Positions 7,201-15,587 of a DNA stretch of 36,642 nt are shown one piece after another. The position numbers and the translations under genes were made by a program. This DNA comes from Euryarchaeota archaeon UBA88 (GTDB lineage: Archaea; Thermoplasmatota; Poseidoniia; Poseidoniales; Poseidoniaceae), in assembly GCA_002499545.1 (NCBI GenBank), contig DAME01000019.1, positions 1,269 through 37,910 on the forward strand, in the 5' to 3' direction. The notes below the pieces were generated by a model. The model worked only from the letters and a program-made list of their open reading frames with translations, made no database searches and was not told the origin of the DNA. How positions within the stretch are numbered: position 1 is the first letter of the stretch; the number at the start of each line of letters is the position of its first letter.

Positions 7201-8982
7201 ATGGAGATTTTACGAACCGTTGTGGAACCTCTTCTCACAGAGGCCTTAAAATCAATCGGGGTTCAAAACGCTCACTGGAAAAAGATGCTCGTACCTTCTC
7301 GAGAACGTGATCAGGGAGACCTATCGCTTCCCTGCTTTCCGTTCGCAAAACAATTGGGTCAGGCTCCCGACACGATAGCCGAAAAAATTGCTCAAGCGTT
7401 GCAATCTGCACCCGCAATTGGTGAAGTCAATGCGGTTGCAGGTTACTTGAATATCAAAGCCAACCCGCAGTGGATTGCTTCCAAAGTGATTGACGGTCAG
7501 ATTCGAATTGGTGATGCACGCGGAAACTTGTCATCCAATGACCGGGAAGTGCTGATTGAACACACGTCTGCAAATCCAAACGGCCCGTTCCACGTAGGCA
7601 GGGCCCGAAACGCAATTCTAGGAGACACATTGGTTCGATTACATCGGTTGTACGGTAACAAAGTCCGCGCAGAATATTATGTTGATGATATGGGCAAGCA
7701 AGTTGCCGTTCTCGCATGGGCGCTTGAGAACATGACCAAGAGTGAAGTCGATTCGCTGCTCAACAACGATGATTCGAACAACCCTCAATGGGCTGGAAAA
7801 GCAGACCATGAGCGCGTCCGATGGTACCAAGCAGCACAATTAGCTCGACAAGAGCGGGATGATAAACAGGCCATTGAGGATGAAATAAGTCGAATGGTTC
7901 ACGCAAGTGAAAACGGAGACCAGCAGGTATTGCAATCGTTTGAAAGTGCCTATCAGCCTGTTCTTGACGGGATGTTGACGACATTGGAACGGCTCGGAAT
8001 AAAGTTTGATACCTTCACCAAGGAGTCAAAGTTCGTAATCAATGGCGATGTTGCTCGACTTATGGAGCAATTCGCTGGACTCGAGATTCACGGCACGGCG
8101 GATAACGGTGCACAATTCTTGGATTTAGGTGCCAGGGGATTGAAAGGAAAAACAGAATTCTTTTTCCGTAGAGGCGACGGTTCATCGCTTTACGCTACCC
8201 GTGACATTGCATACCACATTTGGAAATGGAGTCAGTCAGACCAACTTATCAACGTCCTTGGTGAAGACCACAAACTGCAAGCAAAGCAAGTCGGACTCAC
8301 CCTCAAAGAACTGGGCCAAAAGGCGCCACAGGTTATGTTTTATTCCTTCATCAAACTTCCTGAGGGGAAAATGTCTACTCGGAAAGGAAACGTTGTTTTC
8401 ATGGACGATCTTCTTGAAGAAGCAAAGGCACAAGCTGCGGCTGTAGTCGCTGAACTGCGTCCAGATTACAGTGCTGAACAAGTTCTCGAAATCGCTGAGG
8501 CTGCAGGCACATCCGCCGTTCGATTCAACATCATCAAGGTGAGCCCAGATAAGGGATTCACGTTTCGCTGGGAAGAAGCCCTTGCATTCGAAGGTGGTTC
8601 GGCCCCATTCGTCATGTATAGCCATGCAAGGTCTTGCTCTATAGCCAAAAAATGCATCGATAGTGGCATCGATATAGATGCAGTTATGTCGCAGGACGCT
8701 ATCGATATCCCTTCCGAAATGCCGGTTGGATTGGTCGAGTTACTGCGCTCGATTGCAGTTCACAACGACATATTGGAAAAGGCCGTGATCGACCGGCGGC
8801 CTCACCTTTTCGCTAACCAATTGCTTCACCTTTCAACCGCATTCAACAGTTTTTATCGTGATTGCATGATTCTTAACGATGGAGAAGTGAACAAGTTCAA
8901 CTTCCGCATATCACAGACTGCACGTGCTCTCATGCGGACTGCAATGGAAGGACTCGGACTGATTCCACTCGAAAAAATGTGA
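7201..8982 (+). CDS. argS: Arginyl-tRNA synthetase
   Basis: The 593-residue enzyme charges tRNA-Arg. The class I HIGH element appears as H-V-G-R at residues 131-134 within N-P-N-G-P-F-H-V-G-R-A-R-N-A, and the KMSKS element as K-M-S-T-R-K-G at about 390-396. An N-terminal Arg-tRNA synthetase additional domain (about 1-105) and a C-terminal DALR anticodon-binding domain (about 470-593) complete the usual architecture and length. The gene follows aRF1 by nine bases, with G-A-G-G-T-G-A-G-G just before the ATG. It ends back-to-back with the convergent GTPase gene: the two stop codons form the palindrome TGATCA with no spacer. Confidence 0.97.
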   Translation: MEILRTVVEPLLTEALKSIGVQNAHWKKMLVPSRERDQGDLSLPCFPFAKQLGQAPDTIAEKIAQALQSAPAIGEVNAVAGYLNIKANPQWIASKVIDGQIRIGDARGNLSSNDREVLIEHTSANPNGPFHVGRARNAILGDTLVRLHRLYGNKVRAEYYVDDMGKQVAVLAWALENMTKSEVDSLLNNDDSNNPQWAGKADHERVRWYQAAQLARQERDDKQAIEDEISRMVHASENGDQQVLQSFESAYQPVLDGMLTTLERLGIKFDTFTKESKFVINGDVARLMEQFAGLEIHGTADNGAQFLDLGARGLKGKTEFFFRRGDGSSLYATRDIAYHIWKWSQSDQLINVLGEDHKLQAKQVGLTLKELGQKAPQVMFYSFIKLPEGKMSTRKGNVVFMDDLLEEAKAQAAAVVAELRPDYSAEQVLEIAEAAGTSAVRFNIIKVSPDKGFTFRWEEALAFEGGSAPFVMYSHARSCSIAKKCIDSGIDIDAVMSQDAIDIPSEMPVGLVELLRSIAVHNDILEKAVIDRRPHLFANQLLHLSTAFNSFYRDCMILNDGEVNKFNFRISQTARALMRTAMEGLGLIPLEKM

Positions 8983-10098
8983 TCACTGGTCTCGACGATA
9001 CCATCCCTCTGGTAGTTCCATTGGATCATTCGGTCGAGCAATTTTAATTCTGCGAACGATTTCAAGGCGCATGGCGTCCATTCCAACAAATTCGGTTGCA
9101 GACATCGTGACTCGTCCCTTGTGGTCTGTGAGCAGGGGAAGTTCAGGTTCCCCTTCACTACCTTCTTCCCTCCATTGACTTTCAGACGCTGCTACCTCAT
9201 CCCACTTCTCGGGGCGTGGAGTTAACAAATCTGCTTTCGAAGTGACCACCATTAAGTCAGTTCCCGGAAGTAAACGTTGTACGTCTTGTAAAAGGTGCTC
9301 CTGCTCTTCCAATGATGTACCACAATCTTCGCTCTCATCAACCAAAAACAATACCAGTGAACCGATGTTTTCAAGAGCGGCAATCGCTTGTAATTCGATG
9401 GTGTTTCGCTGTTCGATTGGGCGGTCGAGCAGACCTGGTGTATCGACCAATTGGTGTTGTAAACGACGATGGTCGAAGTGACCAACGTGAATTTGTTTGG
9501 TGGTAAAGGGGTAGTGATTCACCTCCATGTTACCCGAACTCAGGGCAGAAATGAAGGCTGACTTACCCACATTCGGAGCACCACAGACCACGATACACGG
9601 CAGCATCTGGTCAATGGTGGGCAATCGCTTGAGCGTTTCTCTCGCCTTACTGAGCCACATCAACGAAGGGCCGACTCTGCGCATGATGGATGAGATTCTC
9701 CCGTATGCTTCACGTCGAGCGTCATGCATGAGCTCGGTACGACCTGTTCGAACAATTTTTTTGCTGTTTTGTCCAGCGATGTTAAGCACTTGCTTACCGC
9801 CCCACTGCAGCATTGAGAGGTGATGCCGATAGTCATCACAGCCTACACAGGCGTCAATCATCGAAACGTCAAACTGAGGCGATTGATCCAACGATGGCCA
9901 GAGATTGACGGTATCTTGGAACGTCGTAGCAATAATGTCTGCAGCCGTCTGGACCATTCGGTTCATTTGCTTTCGGACACGGAAAATTCGGTCGTTGTCA
10001 TCAACTCTATCTGCTGCTTTCTTCGCACGTGAGAACGCTTTATCCAGCACTTCATCTTCGAGTAAGACGGTTGGAAGTGTTCGCCAAGATACTTTCAT
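8983..10098 (-). CDS. Nog1-like GTP-binding protein (Obg/TRAFAC family)
   Basis: The 371-residue protein has a helical N-terminal half (about 1-165) and a G domain: P-loop G-A-P-N-V-G-K-S at 173-180, D-T-P-G at 219-222 and T-S-K-A-D (G4) at 286-290. The N-terminal helical domain followed by an Obg-type G domain is the Nog1 arrangement; Nog1 acts in large-subunit ribosome assembly in eukaryotes, and archaeal members are presumed to do similarly. The start at 10098 is preceded by G-G-G-G-A-G six bases upstream. The protein ends soon after the G domain, as archaeal members do. The sequence is divergent, so a sister OBG-HflX-like GTPase is the alternative. It is divergent from the + strand hypothetical gene at 10.2 kb. 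Confidence 0.86.
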   Translation of the reverse strand: MKVSWRTLPTVLLEDEVLDKAFSRAKKAADRVDDNDRIFRVRKQMNRMVQTAADIIATTFQDTVNLWPSLDQSPQFDVSMIDACVGCDDYRHHLSMLQWGGKQVLNIAGQNSKKIVRTGRTELMHDARREAYGRISSIMRRVGPSLMWLSKARETLKRLPTIDQMLPCIVVCGAPNVGKSAFISALSSGNMEVNHYPFTTKQIHVGHFDHRRLQHQLVDTPGLLDRPIEQRNTIELQAIAALENIGSLVLFLVDESEDCGTSLEEQEHLLQDVQRLLPGTDLMVVTSKADLLTPRPEKWDEVAASESQWREEGSEGEPELPLLTDHKGRVTMSATEFVGMDAMRLEIVRRIKIARPNDPMELPEGWYRRDQ

Positions 10099-10222
10099 GC
10101 GCTTCTCCCCATGATTGGCCGGTCGTCCACACTTCAAGAAGACATCCGTTGAAAGAAGCCGATTCTCCCGTTCCATCGAAACAAAGAGCGAGGTTCAAGT
10201 AGCCTCGGCCCGTCTACGATGT

Positions 10223-10669
10223 ATGGCGAAGAAGAAAAAGCAGGCAGTCGAACTTCCAACTTGGGCCAAACCACTCTGGGAAGAGATGGGTTCTCCCGAC
10301 CTTTCCGATTTTATTGACATCTACAACGGTGACCTTTTGAAGCGCCGTCACGGGCTTCGAAAGGACGATTTTGTTGAAGTCTTGCTCGACTCGCGTTCGA
10401 TGGTGAACACTGAAGAAGCCTGGATGAGAGGACGTCTTCTTTCATCAGGAAAGTCAAGCATTGAACTCTTGTGTGAAGACGGTCGAATCATTTTCCTTGC
10501 CCGCGATATCATCGCACAAATCGTGCTGGTAGCCCACACCCGACCGGCCTACATCGATGACAAAGATTTACTCGCCTTTGAACGAGCTGACATGAAGCGT
10601 CGCTCAAACCTTCACGAAAAAGTGGAAAAAGAGAGTAAAGGCAGTGACGATTCTCATCTCTGGGGTTGA
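10223..10669 (+). CDS. Hypothetical protein, possible Sm-like beta-barrel
   Basis: I do not recognise this protein by name. From the ATG at 10223 it has 148 residues, beginning with a very basic stretch (M-A-K-K-K-K-Q). The middle (about 45-110) alternates short hydrophobic strands with glycine turns, for example D-F-V-E-V-L-L-D, W-M-R-G-R-L-L-S-S-G and S-I-E-L-L-C-E-D-G-R-I-I-F-L, a pattern resembling SH3/Sm-like barrels that bind RNA; this is only a pattern impression. The C-terminal 40 residues are charged and helical. An upstream in-frame ATG at 10115 would add 36 residues, but that segment is low in coding character. The next gene, a pterin dehydratase, starts three bases after the stop. 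Confidence 0.72.
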   Translation: MAKKKKQAVELPTWAKPLWEEMGSPDLSDFIDIYNGDLLKRRHGLRKDDFVEVLLDSRSMVNTEEAWMRGRLLSSGKSSIELLCEDGRIIFLARDIIAQIVLVAHTRPAYIDDKDLLAFERADMKRRSNLHEKVEKESKGSDDSHLWG

Positions 10670-10672
10670 ACC

Positions 10673-10915
10673 ATGCAACCTCCATCCGGTTGGGAAATCA
10701 TTGACGGCCGTTTGATGTTTGAACGTCAGTTTGACACATTTGCATCTGCAAAAGAGTTCGTTGATCGCATCTCTTCGATAGCAGAAAAAGAAAATCACCA
10801 CCCGGACCTGCACTTTGGATGGGGGTATGTGGTCATCGAACTGTTCACGCACGATGTTGGGGCCATCACCGAAGCTGATTACTCGCTTGCACAACTCATA
10901 TCGCAGCTGGAATAA
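10673..10915 (+). CDS. Pterin-4a-carbinolamine dehydratase
   Basis: This 80-residue protein is a pterin-4a-carbinolamine dehydratase (PCD/DCoH/PhhB family), which dehydrates 4a-hydroxy-tetrahydropterin and recycles pterin cofactors. The catalytic motif is visible as E-N-H-H-P-D with H42 and H43, W50, and H60 in the T-H-D-V-G-A-I-T-E-A-D block. It is about 15-20 residues shorter than typical members at the N-terminus. No aromatic amino acid hydroxylase is in the window, so it could serve molybdopterin or folate-type pterin repair instead, as proposed for some bacterial and plant homologues. It lies between the hypothetical at 10.2 kb and a nitroreductase, with gaps of 3 and 8 bases, so it is probably in an operon. 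Confidence 0.92.
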   Translation: MQPPSGWEIIDGRLMFERQFDTFASAKEFVDRISSIAEKENHHPDLHFGWGYVVIELFTHDVGAITEADYSLAQLISQLE

Positions 10916-10923
10916 GTGATTAC

Positions 10924-11493
10924 ATGTCCGATGTATTGAGCACTATTATTGCCCGACGCACCGTGTATAAATTTCAATCGAAAGCGGTCCCAAAAAGTGT
11001 CTTAGAAGATGCATTTGAAGCCGCCCGACATGCTCCATGTCACAAACACACACACCCCTGGAAATTTTACGTCCTCGGGCCAGCAACTCGAAAAAAGCTA
11101 ATTCCAGCAGTGGAACGTTTAGCCAAACTGAAAGCAGGTTCATCGACAACAGTATCTCCAGAAGTCATCGAACGGGCGCGTCAAAAGATGCTTTCTCCGC
11201 CAGTAATGATTGCCGTCACTTCAAAACGAAGTGCCGATGACGCTTTTCGAGAACAGGAAGACTACGCCGCCTCAGTATGCGCATTGCACAACGCAGTGTT
11301 GTTTTTTTGGGACCAAGGCGTTGGATGCCAGTGGAGCACTGGTGGTATAACCAGAGATGAAGACTTGTACGGTGCATTGGACATCGTCCCGGACAGTGAA
11401 CGGATTATTGGATTGTTAAAAGCAGGCTATCCTGAATCAATACCTTCCGTGAAAAAGAAGGACGTTGACGAGATTCGATTCTATCTCGAATAG
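10924..11493 (+). CDS. Nitroreductase family FMN oxidoreductase
   Basis: The 189-residue protein belongs to the nitroreductase superfamily, FMN-dependent NAD(P)H oxidoreductases that usually act as homodimers. The N-terminal I-A-R-R-T-V-Y-K-F motif provides the FMN phosphate-binding arginines, and A-R-H-A-P-C-H-K-H-T-H-P-W-K-F-Y-V corresponds to the family's A-P-S-x-x-N-x-Q-P-W-x-F segment. Near the C-terminus, I-I-G-L-L-K-A-G-Y-P corresponds to the conserved G-Y-P block. The physiological substrate is not predictable from sequence. It closes a short three-gene + strand unit and converges on the aIF2 beta gene, with seven bases between the stops. Confidence 0.88.
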   Translation: MSDVLSTIIARRTVYKFQSKAVPKSVLEDAFEAARHAPCHKHTHPWKFYVLGPATRKKLIPAVERLAKLKAGSSTTVSPEVIERARQKMLSPPVMIAVTSKRSADDAFREQEDYAASVCALHNAVLFFWDQGVGCQWSTGGITRDEDLYGALDIVPDSERIIGLLKAGYPESIPSVKKKDVDEIRFYLE

Positions 11494-11500
11494 ATTGAAA

Positions 11501-11911
11501 TCAAAGTTTCACTGGGCGAGTTGCACCGCACGCTTGGCATTTCAACAGCGTGGTTCGGTCTTGCTTGATGAAGTGTGTATCAGGTGCCCCGCATTGACTG
11601 CACTTAATGTATGAATTGACATAGTTCACGATGGTCTTCTTGATTCTCTTTGGAGGTATTCGCCCCTTGAATCGTGCACGAGGACCATCACGTGAACCAG
11701 AGGTTCCCAGTTCGTTGAGAATGTACTGATACACGTGATTATCGTCGCGTTCCATCATTGAAACAACTTCATTGAAATTCCGAAAAATAGTGTTTTGTCC
11801 CTCGATGAGAATTTGCGGCTCAGGCAGTCTCCAGCGAGACCGAGAAGAAATTTCTTCAGGGATGTTTTCCCTTGCTCGGTCGAGAAGTGACTCATAATCA
11901 AAGTCGGTCAT
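11501..11911 (-). CDS. eif2b: Translation initiation factor aIF2 subunit beta
   Basis: The 136-residue protein is archaeal aIF2 beta, part of the heterotrimer that brings Met-tRNAi to the ribosome. It has the usual size, a central alpha/beta domain with R-F-K-G-R-I-P-P-K-R-I-K-K and Y-V-N-S-Y-I-K, and a C-terminal zinc ribbon with C104, C107, C125 and C128. The frame stays open for another 52 codons upstream, but the ATG at 11911 (M-T-D-F-D-Y) gives the correct family N-terminus. It is divergent from the HTH-PRTase gene with 119 bases between the two starts. Confidence 0.96.
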   Translation of the reverse strand: MTDFDYESLLDRARENIPEEISSRSRWRLPEPQILIEGQNTIFRNFNEVVSMMERDDNHVYQYILNELGTSGSRDGPRARFKGRIPPKRIKKTIVNYVNSYIKCSQCGAPDTHFIKQDRTTLLKCQACGATRPVKL

Positions 11912-12030
11912 GCAACGAGGCCTGCATCGCTCTTTCTTGAAGCCTTTGGAAAAGGCCGGTAAATGGAAGCAATACATTGAGTCCAAGCAATGGTTTGAAG
12001 TGCCACCCCCCTTACCAACAAGCGAGTACA

Positions 12031-12615
12031 ATGGCACTAAGCATTGAAGAGTTACGAGCACAAGCATTAGGTTTGCGAAAAGAAGGGCTCAATTCACAGC
12101 AAATTGCCGATGAATTATCCCTTTCCCAAGACACCATTGCGTGGCTTCTAGCCGAGACAAAAGGCGGAGAACGACCCTCCGATGTTCGAATCGGGTGGAG
12201 AAGCATCGGCGTTAGTCCAGACCGAATAGCTTCGGTAGGTTCGATTATGGCAGATGTCGCCGATGAAGAATTAGGATTGGGAGACATCGATACAGTTGTT
12301 GGAATTTCCATCAATGGTGTAACCTTCGCACACGAAGTAGCCCGATGCATTGGGTCCGAATTCACAATTTTCCGCAACGTCGATGGCGATGATGGAAAAG
12401 GGGTTCTGTCAAATAAATACGGTCAAGTATCTGGCAAGAAAGTCGTCATCATTGACGATGTGTTATCATCCGGAACCACTATGAAAAAAACAATTGAAGC
12501 AATTCGAAACGTAGGCGGAGAAGTTGGTTTAGTCATTGTTTTGGTCAACAAGACAACTCGAAATGAGATCGAAGGCGTACCGCTACGTGGTATCATTCGA
12601 GCCGTACCTGTTTGA
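12031..12615 (+). CDS. gfcR: HTH-phosphoribosyltransferase transcription regulator (GfcR/PyrE-like)
   Basis: The 194-residue protein combines an N-terminal helix-turn-helix (about 5-42; L-N-S-Q-Q-I-A-D-E-L-S-L-S-Q-D-T-I) with a type I phosphoribosyltransferase domain. The PRPP-binding motif V-V-I-I-D-D-V-L-S-S-G-T-T is at 138-150. This architecture is the archaeal orotate-phosphoribosyltransferase-like regulator family; in Haloferax a member (GfcR) activates sugar catabolic genes. Whether this copy senses PRPP or a nucleotide and which genes it controls is not shown by the sequence; pyrimidine genes (pyrH, carAB) are within 8 kb, which makes a pyrimidine role possible. The ATG at 12031 is used because upstream residues do not belong to the family. 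lysS starts nine bases after its stop, with G-A-G-G-T-G in the gap. Confidence 0.9.
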   Translation: MALSIEELRAQALGLRKEGLNSQQIADELSLSQDTIAWLLAETKGGERPSDVRIGWRSIGVSPDRIASVGSIMADVADEELGLGDIDTVVGISINGVTFAHEVARCIGSEFTIFRNVDGDDGKGVLSNKYGQVSGKKVVIIDDVLSSGTTMKKTIEAIRNVGGEVGLVIVLVNKTTRNEIEGVPLRGIIRAVPV

Positions 12616-12624
12616 GGTGGACCA

Positions 12625-14241
12625 ATGCACTGGGCTGATGTAACTGCACAGGCTTTGTCCCACAAAGGCAACAAGCACATTGTTTCAACAGGCATCACGC
12701 CAAGCGGTGAGTTCCACATCGGTCACTTGAGAGAAATTCTCACCGGGGATATGATTGCTCGAGCAGCGCACAACGCAGGACTGGATGTCGAATTTGTGTT
12801 CATTGTCGATACCGCTGACCCGTTGCGAAAGGTGTACGATTTCCTCGGGCCAGAGTATGAACAATTTATCGGCCATCAACTCGGTTCAATCCCCGCACCA
12901 AACGATGAAGGCAACCCTGACTGGAAGCGTTTTGAACAGGAAGGTTGGACCTATGGAGATTCCTTTCTTGAACCGTTTCTTGAAGCCCTCAAGCAAATCG
13001 GTGTACGGCCGAGAATTATTAACAACCTTGAGTCCTATAGAAGCGGCCGCTTCGCTCAACTCTCGAAAATTGCCTGCGACCGGGCTGACGACATTCGAGA
13101 ATGCATCGAGCGTATTTCTGGACGAGAATTACCTACAGATTGGTTTCCCTGGAGCCCACTGGACTCGAAAGGAAGTTTGGATGGGGTCAAAGTCACCGGT
13201 TACGAGTACCCGCTTGTCCATTGGGTTGATTCGCATGGTGTCAACGGCTCATCCGACCTCCGCAAGGGAGAGGGGAAATTGCCTTGGAGAATTGATTGGC
13301 CAGCGAAATGGGGTTGGATTGGTGTCACGTGCGAACCGTTTGGAAAGGACCACGGGGCGGCTGGAGGATCCTATTCGACCGGTAGAGAAATCGTCCAAAT
13401 TCTTGGCCATGAACCACCCCACCCGCTCACCTATGAGTGGATCAGTCTGAAAGGAAAAGGAGCTATGTCTTCATCTGCTGGCAACACCGTTGGGCCTATC
13501 GAAGCACTGCAATTAGTGCCCCCCGAAATTTTGCGACTGCTCGTAGCTAAATCGAAACCTAACAAAGCAATTGAATTTGATACAGGAATGGGTTTGGTCA
13601 CTCTCGCTGACGAATTTGAACGCATGGCTGCCCGAGACTTCGACGCTGAACTTGAAAACCCAGAGCTGAGCCGTCGGCAACGTGTGCAAATCGAAGATGC
13701 AGCTGGCGCCATGAAGATGGCAGCGGTAGAAGCTGGAACCAAGGCCCAAGCGACAGCCGTTACATTCCGTCACTTGGCCTTGCTTGCTCAAACGAAATCC
13801 ACCGACGATGATGTGTGGGCCAGTCTGGTACAATCAGGTGCTCTTGAAGCGGTGACCCCCCAACTCCATGACCGACTGAAACGCATGCGCCATTGGATAC
13901 AATCCGACCACTTCCCTGAGGAAATGAAGGTCAACATTTGCACAGAACCTGACACTGGAGCGCTTCGCCAACTCGATGAACTTGAACAAAGCATCCTCGT
14001 TCACCTCTCGCAATTACTCCAACATTGCAAGTGGAATGCAGATGACATCGGCCGATGTATTCCGCAAGCAGCAAAGGATCTTGACCAGTCACCGAAATTG
14101 GCTTACAAGGCAGCATATGCTGCTTTGATGGGAGCCGAAAAAGGACCGCGTCTTGCACCGATTCTTGCTGAAATGAAGAAAGATACAATTCTCACATTAC
14201 TCAGTGATTGCACCACATTCATTCAAAATGATACCGAGTAA
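12625..14241 (+). CDS. lysS: Lysyl-tRNA synthetase, class I
   Basis: The 538-residue protein is a class I LysRS, the form found in most archaea and some bacteria, unrelated to class II LysRS. The HIGH signature H-I-G-H-L-R-E begins at residue 31 after S-T-G-I-T-P-S-G-E-F, and the KMSKS loop is G-A-M-S-S-S-A-G at about 279-286. The C-terminal alpha-helical anticodon-binding region occupies roughly 330-538. The ATG at 12625 has G-A-G-G-T-G upstream in the gap after gfcR. The zinc-ribbon gene follows 79 bases downstream on the same strand. Confidence 0.97.
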   Translation: MHWADVTAQALSHKGNKHIVSTGITPSGEFHIGHLREILTGDMIARAAHNAGLDVEFVFIVDTADPLRKVYDFLGPEYEQFIGHQLGSIPAPNDEGNPDWKRFEQEGWTYGDSFLEPFLEALKQIGVRPRIINNLESYRSGRFAQLSKIACDRADDIRECIERISGRELPTDWFPWSPLDSKGSLDGVKVTGYEYPLVHWVDSHGVNGSSDLRKGEGKLPWRIDWPAKWGWIGVTCEPFGKDHGAAGGSYSTGREIVQILGHEPPHPLTYEWISLKGKGAMSSSAGNTVGPIEALQLVPPEILRLLVAKSKPNKAIEFDTGMGLVTLADEFERMAARDFDAELENPELSRRQRVQIEDAAGAMKMAAVEAGTKAQATAVTFRHLALLAQTKSTDDDVWASLVQSGALEAVTPQLHDRLKRMRHWIQSDHFPEEMKVNICTEPDTGALRQLDELEQSILVHLSQLLQHCKWNADDIGRCIPQAAKDLDQSPKLAYKAAYAALMGAEKGPRLAPILAEMKKDTILTLLSDCTTFIQNDTE

Positions 14242-14320
14242 AGAGAATGGCTTAATTTCACGCACTTTTGGGCACTTCCGACCGTCACACTTGAAAAGTG
14301 GTGGGCAACCATTGAACATC

Positions 14321-15586
14321 ATGGCGGGAGTATACTGTCCGACTTGTGAAGCCGGCGTAGAAGCGGCAGCAAAATTCTGCCTTTCCTGTGGTCACGACCT
14401 CACCGGCCAAGGACCCATCACGTCAACAGGCCATGATTTGAACCAACTCAAGGAAGTCATTCGCATCCGTGATGACCTTTCAATGGCTGAAAAGTTTGAC
14501 ATGATTGCCAAAATCGAAGAGGGGGCCAACCCCATTGTCCTTGGAATCGCTGCGCCTGCGGAAGGCGAAGATGTTGACCTTTCGGATGCATTCAGCGGCG
14601 AGATCTTGAAACCCTCATCAAGTTCAGTATTCACGAACTACGAATGGGGTCAATCGCCGGCTGCTAATGCCGCAGTTCGTGCAGTTGTCCGTGGCACCAA
14701 CGGCTGGGATTTAATCCAGACCGGCAAACTTGACCTCAATGAAGGATTGTTCAGAGAGGCAATGGACAATGGTATGGAAGCATCTACTCACATTCACGAC
14801 GTAGCGAGCGGAGAGCACGAAGGAATCGACCCTGATTCCATGCGTGCGATTCCGGTTCTCAAACCACCAAAGCGAAGTTTCTGTCCAAAATGTGGCTCAG
14901 ATATTCATGCCAACACCATGTTGCAGTGGCGAAAGTGGCGGGATTCATCCAGCGAGGTTGTATCAATGCAGTTAGAAGCGTCGATGGAGACTTCGTTGAT
15001 ACAAGTCGCTGCACATTACATCAACGTCATGCAAGCAATCCAAGATGAACGGGACGATGCTGTGCTCAAACTCTCAAAGACCGACTTAAAGGTGATTGAA
15101 GACAAATTGCGAACCACGATGGAAAAAGAAATCCGATCCGATTTGGAAAAGGAAATTCGGGCTGAATTTGAAGAAGAATACAAAGGCCGCTCTGCTGCAA
15201 GTGCACCGGCATCGAAGAAGAAAACTCCTGCAAAGAGTGCCAAAACCTCGACCAAGGCCGCTGCAACTAAAGCGGCATCCGGTGGAAATAAAGTCAAGAA
15301 GTCTGGTGGAATGTTTGGTTCGAAGAGAGTTGTCAAAAAATACGATGGAGAAGCAGGAGGAAAAGCAGACTGGTTCCTCTCGTCCGCCCTTGACACCGTG
15401 TACGACCCTCATGGAACCGGGAAACCCGTCAAAGCGGCAACCATTCTTGCTCGCTCAACTGATGGCAACGTTCGGGTTCGTGATGTTGTTCGAATCTACG
15501 ATCTTGAAGGTGAAGACGGAATAAGTGAACTGGCCTGGACCAGTCCACTCACAAAATACATCATCGAAGCATACGATGCTTGCTGA
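14321..15586 (+). CDS. Zinc-ribbon, coiled-coil and Lys/Ala-rich linker protein
   Basis: I cannot name this 421-residue protein. An N-terminal zinc ribbon has C6, C9, C20 and C23. A second C-P-K-C-G-S pair stands at C188/C191 without an obvious partner pair. Residues about 240-288 form a strongly charged helix likely to be a coiled coil. Residues 291-340 are rich in Lys, Ala, Ser and Pro (repeated K-K-x-P-A-K and T-K-A-A-A-T-K-A-A), like histone H1 tails or nucleic-acid-binding linkers. A folded C-terminal domain follows (about 345-421). The start at 14321 is chosen because the zinc ribbon begins there; the open frame upstream overlaps lysS. It converges on carB with only one base between the stops. 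Confidence 0.78.
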   Translation: MAGVYCPTCEAGVEAAAKFCLSCGHDLTGQGPITSTGHDLNQLKEVIRIRDDLSMAEKFDMIAKIEEGANPIVLGIAAPAEGEDVDLSDAFSGEILKPSSSSVFTNYEWGQSPAANAAVRAVVRGTNGWDLIQTGKLDLNEGLFREAMDNGMEASTHIHDVASGEHEGIDPDSMRAIPVLKPPKRSFCPKCGSDIHANTMLQWRKWRDSSSEVVSMQLEASMETSLIQVAAHYINVMQAIQDERDDAVLKLSKTDLKVIEDKLRTTMEKEIRSDLEKEIRAEFEEEYKGRSAASAPASKKKTPAKSAKTSTKAAATKAASGGNKVKKSGGMFGSKRVVKKYDGEAGGKADWFLSSALDTVYDPHGTGKPVKAATILARSTDGNVRVRDVVRIYDLEGEDGISELAWTSPLTKYIIEAYDAC

Positions 15587-15587
15587 T

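Noticed and set aside
7591..7602. ArgRS HIGH motif reads H-V-G-R, apparently missing the second histidine
   Set aside because: This form is, as I recall, common in archaeal and some other ArgRS proteins within N-P-x-G-P-x-H-V-G-R-A-R-N, so it is not a defect.
10115..10222. N-terminal extension of the hypothetical gene at 10.2 kb
   Set aside because: The extra residues are Ser/Arg-rich, lack coding character and lie in the divergent promoter region with the GTPase gene.
11912..12030. Possible tRNA or small RNA in the aIF2 beta/gfcR gap
   Set aside because: No cloverleaf, T-loop consensus or conserved stem could be found by eye; it reads as an ordinary divergent promoter gap.
15200..15340. 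Frame-shifted or repetitive DNA in the zinc-ribbon protein gene
   Set aside because: The Lys/Ala-rich segment uses varied codons, stays in frame and leads into a well-formed C-terminal part; it is a protein linker rather than a DNA repeat.
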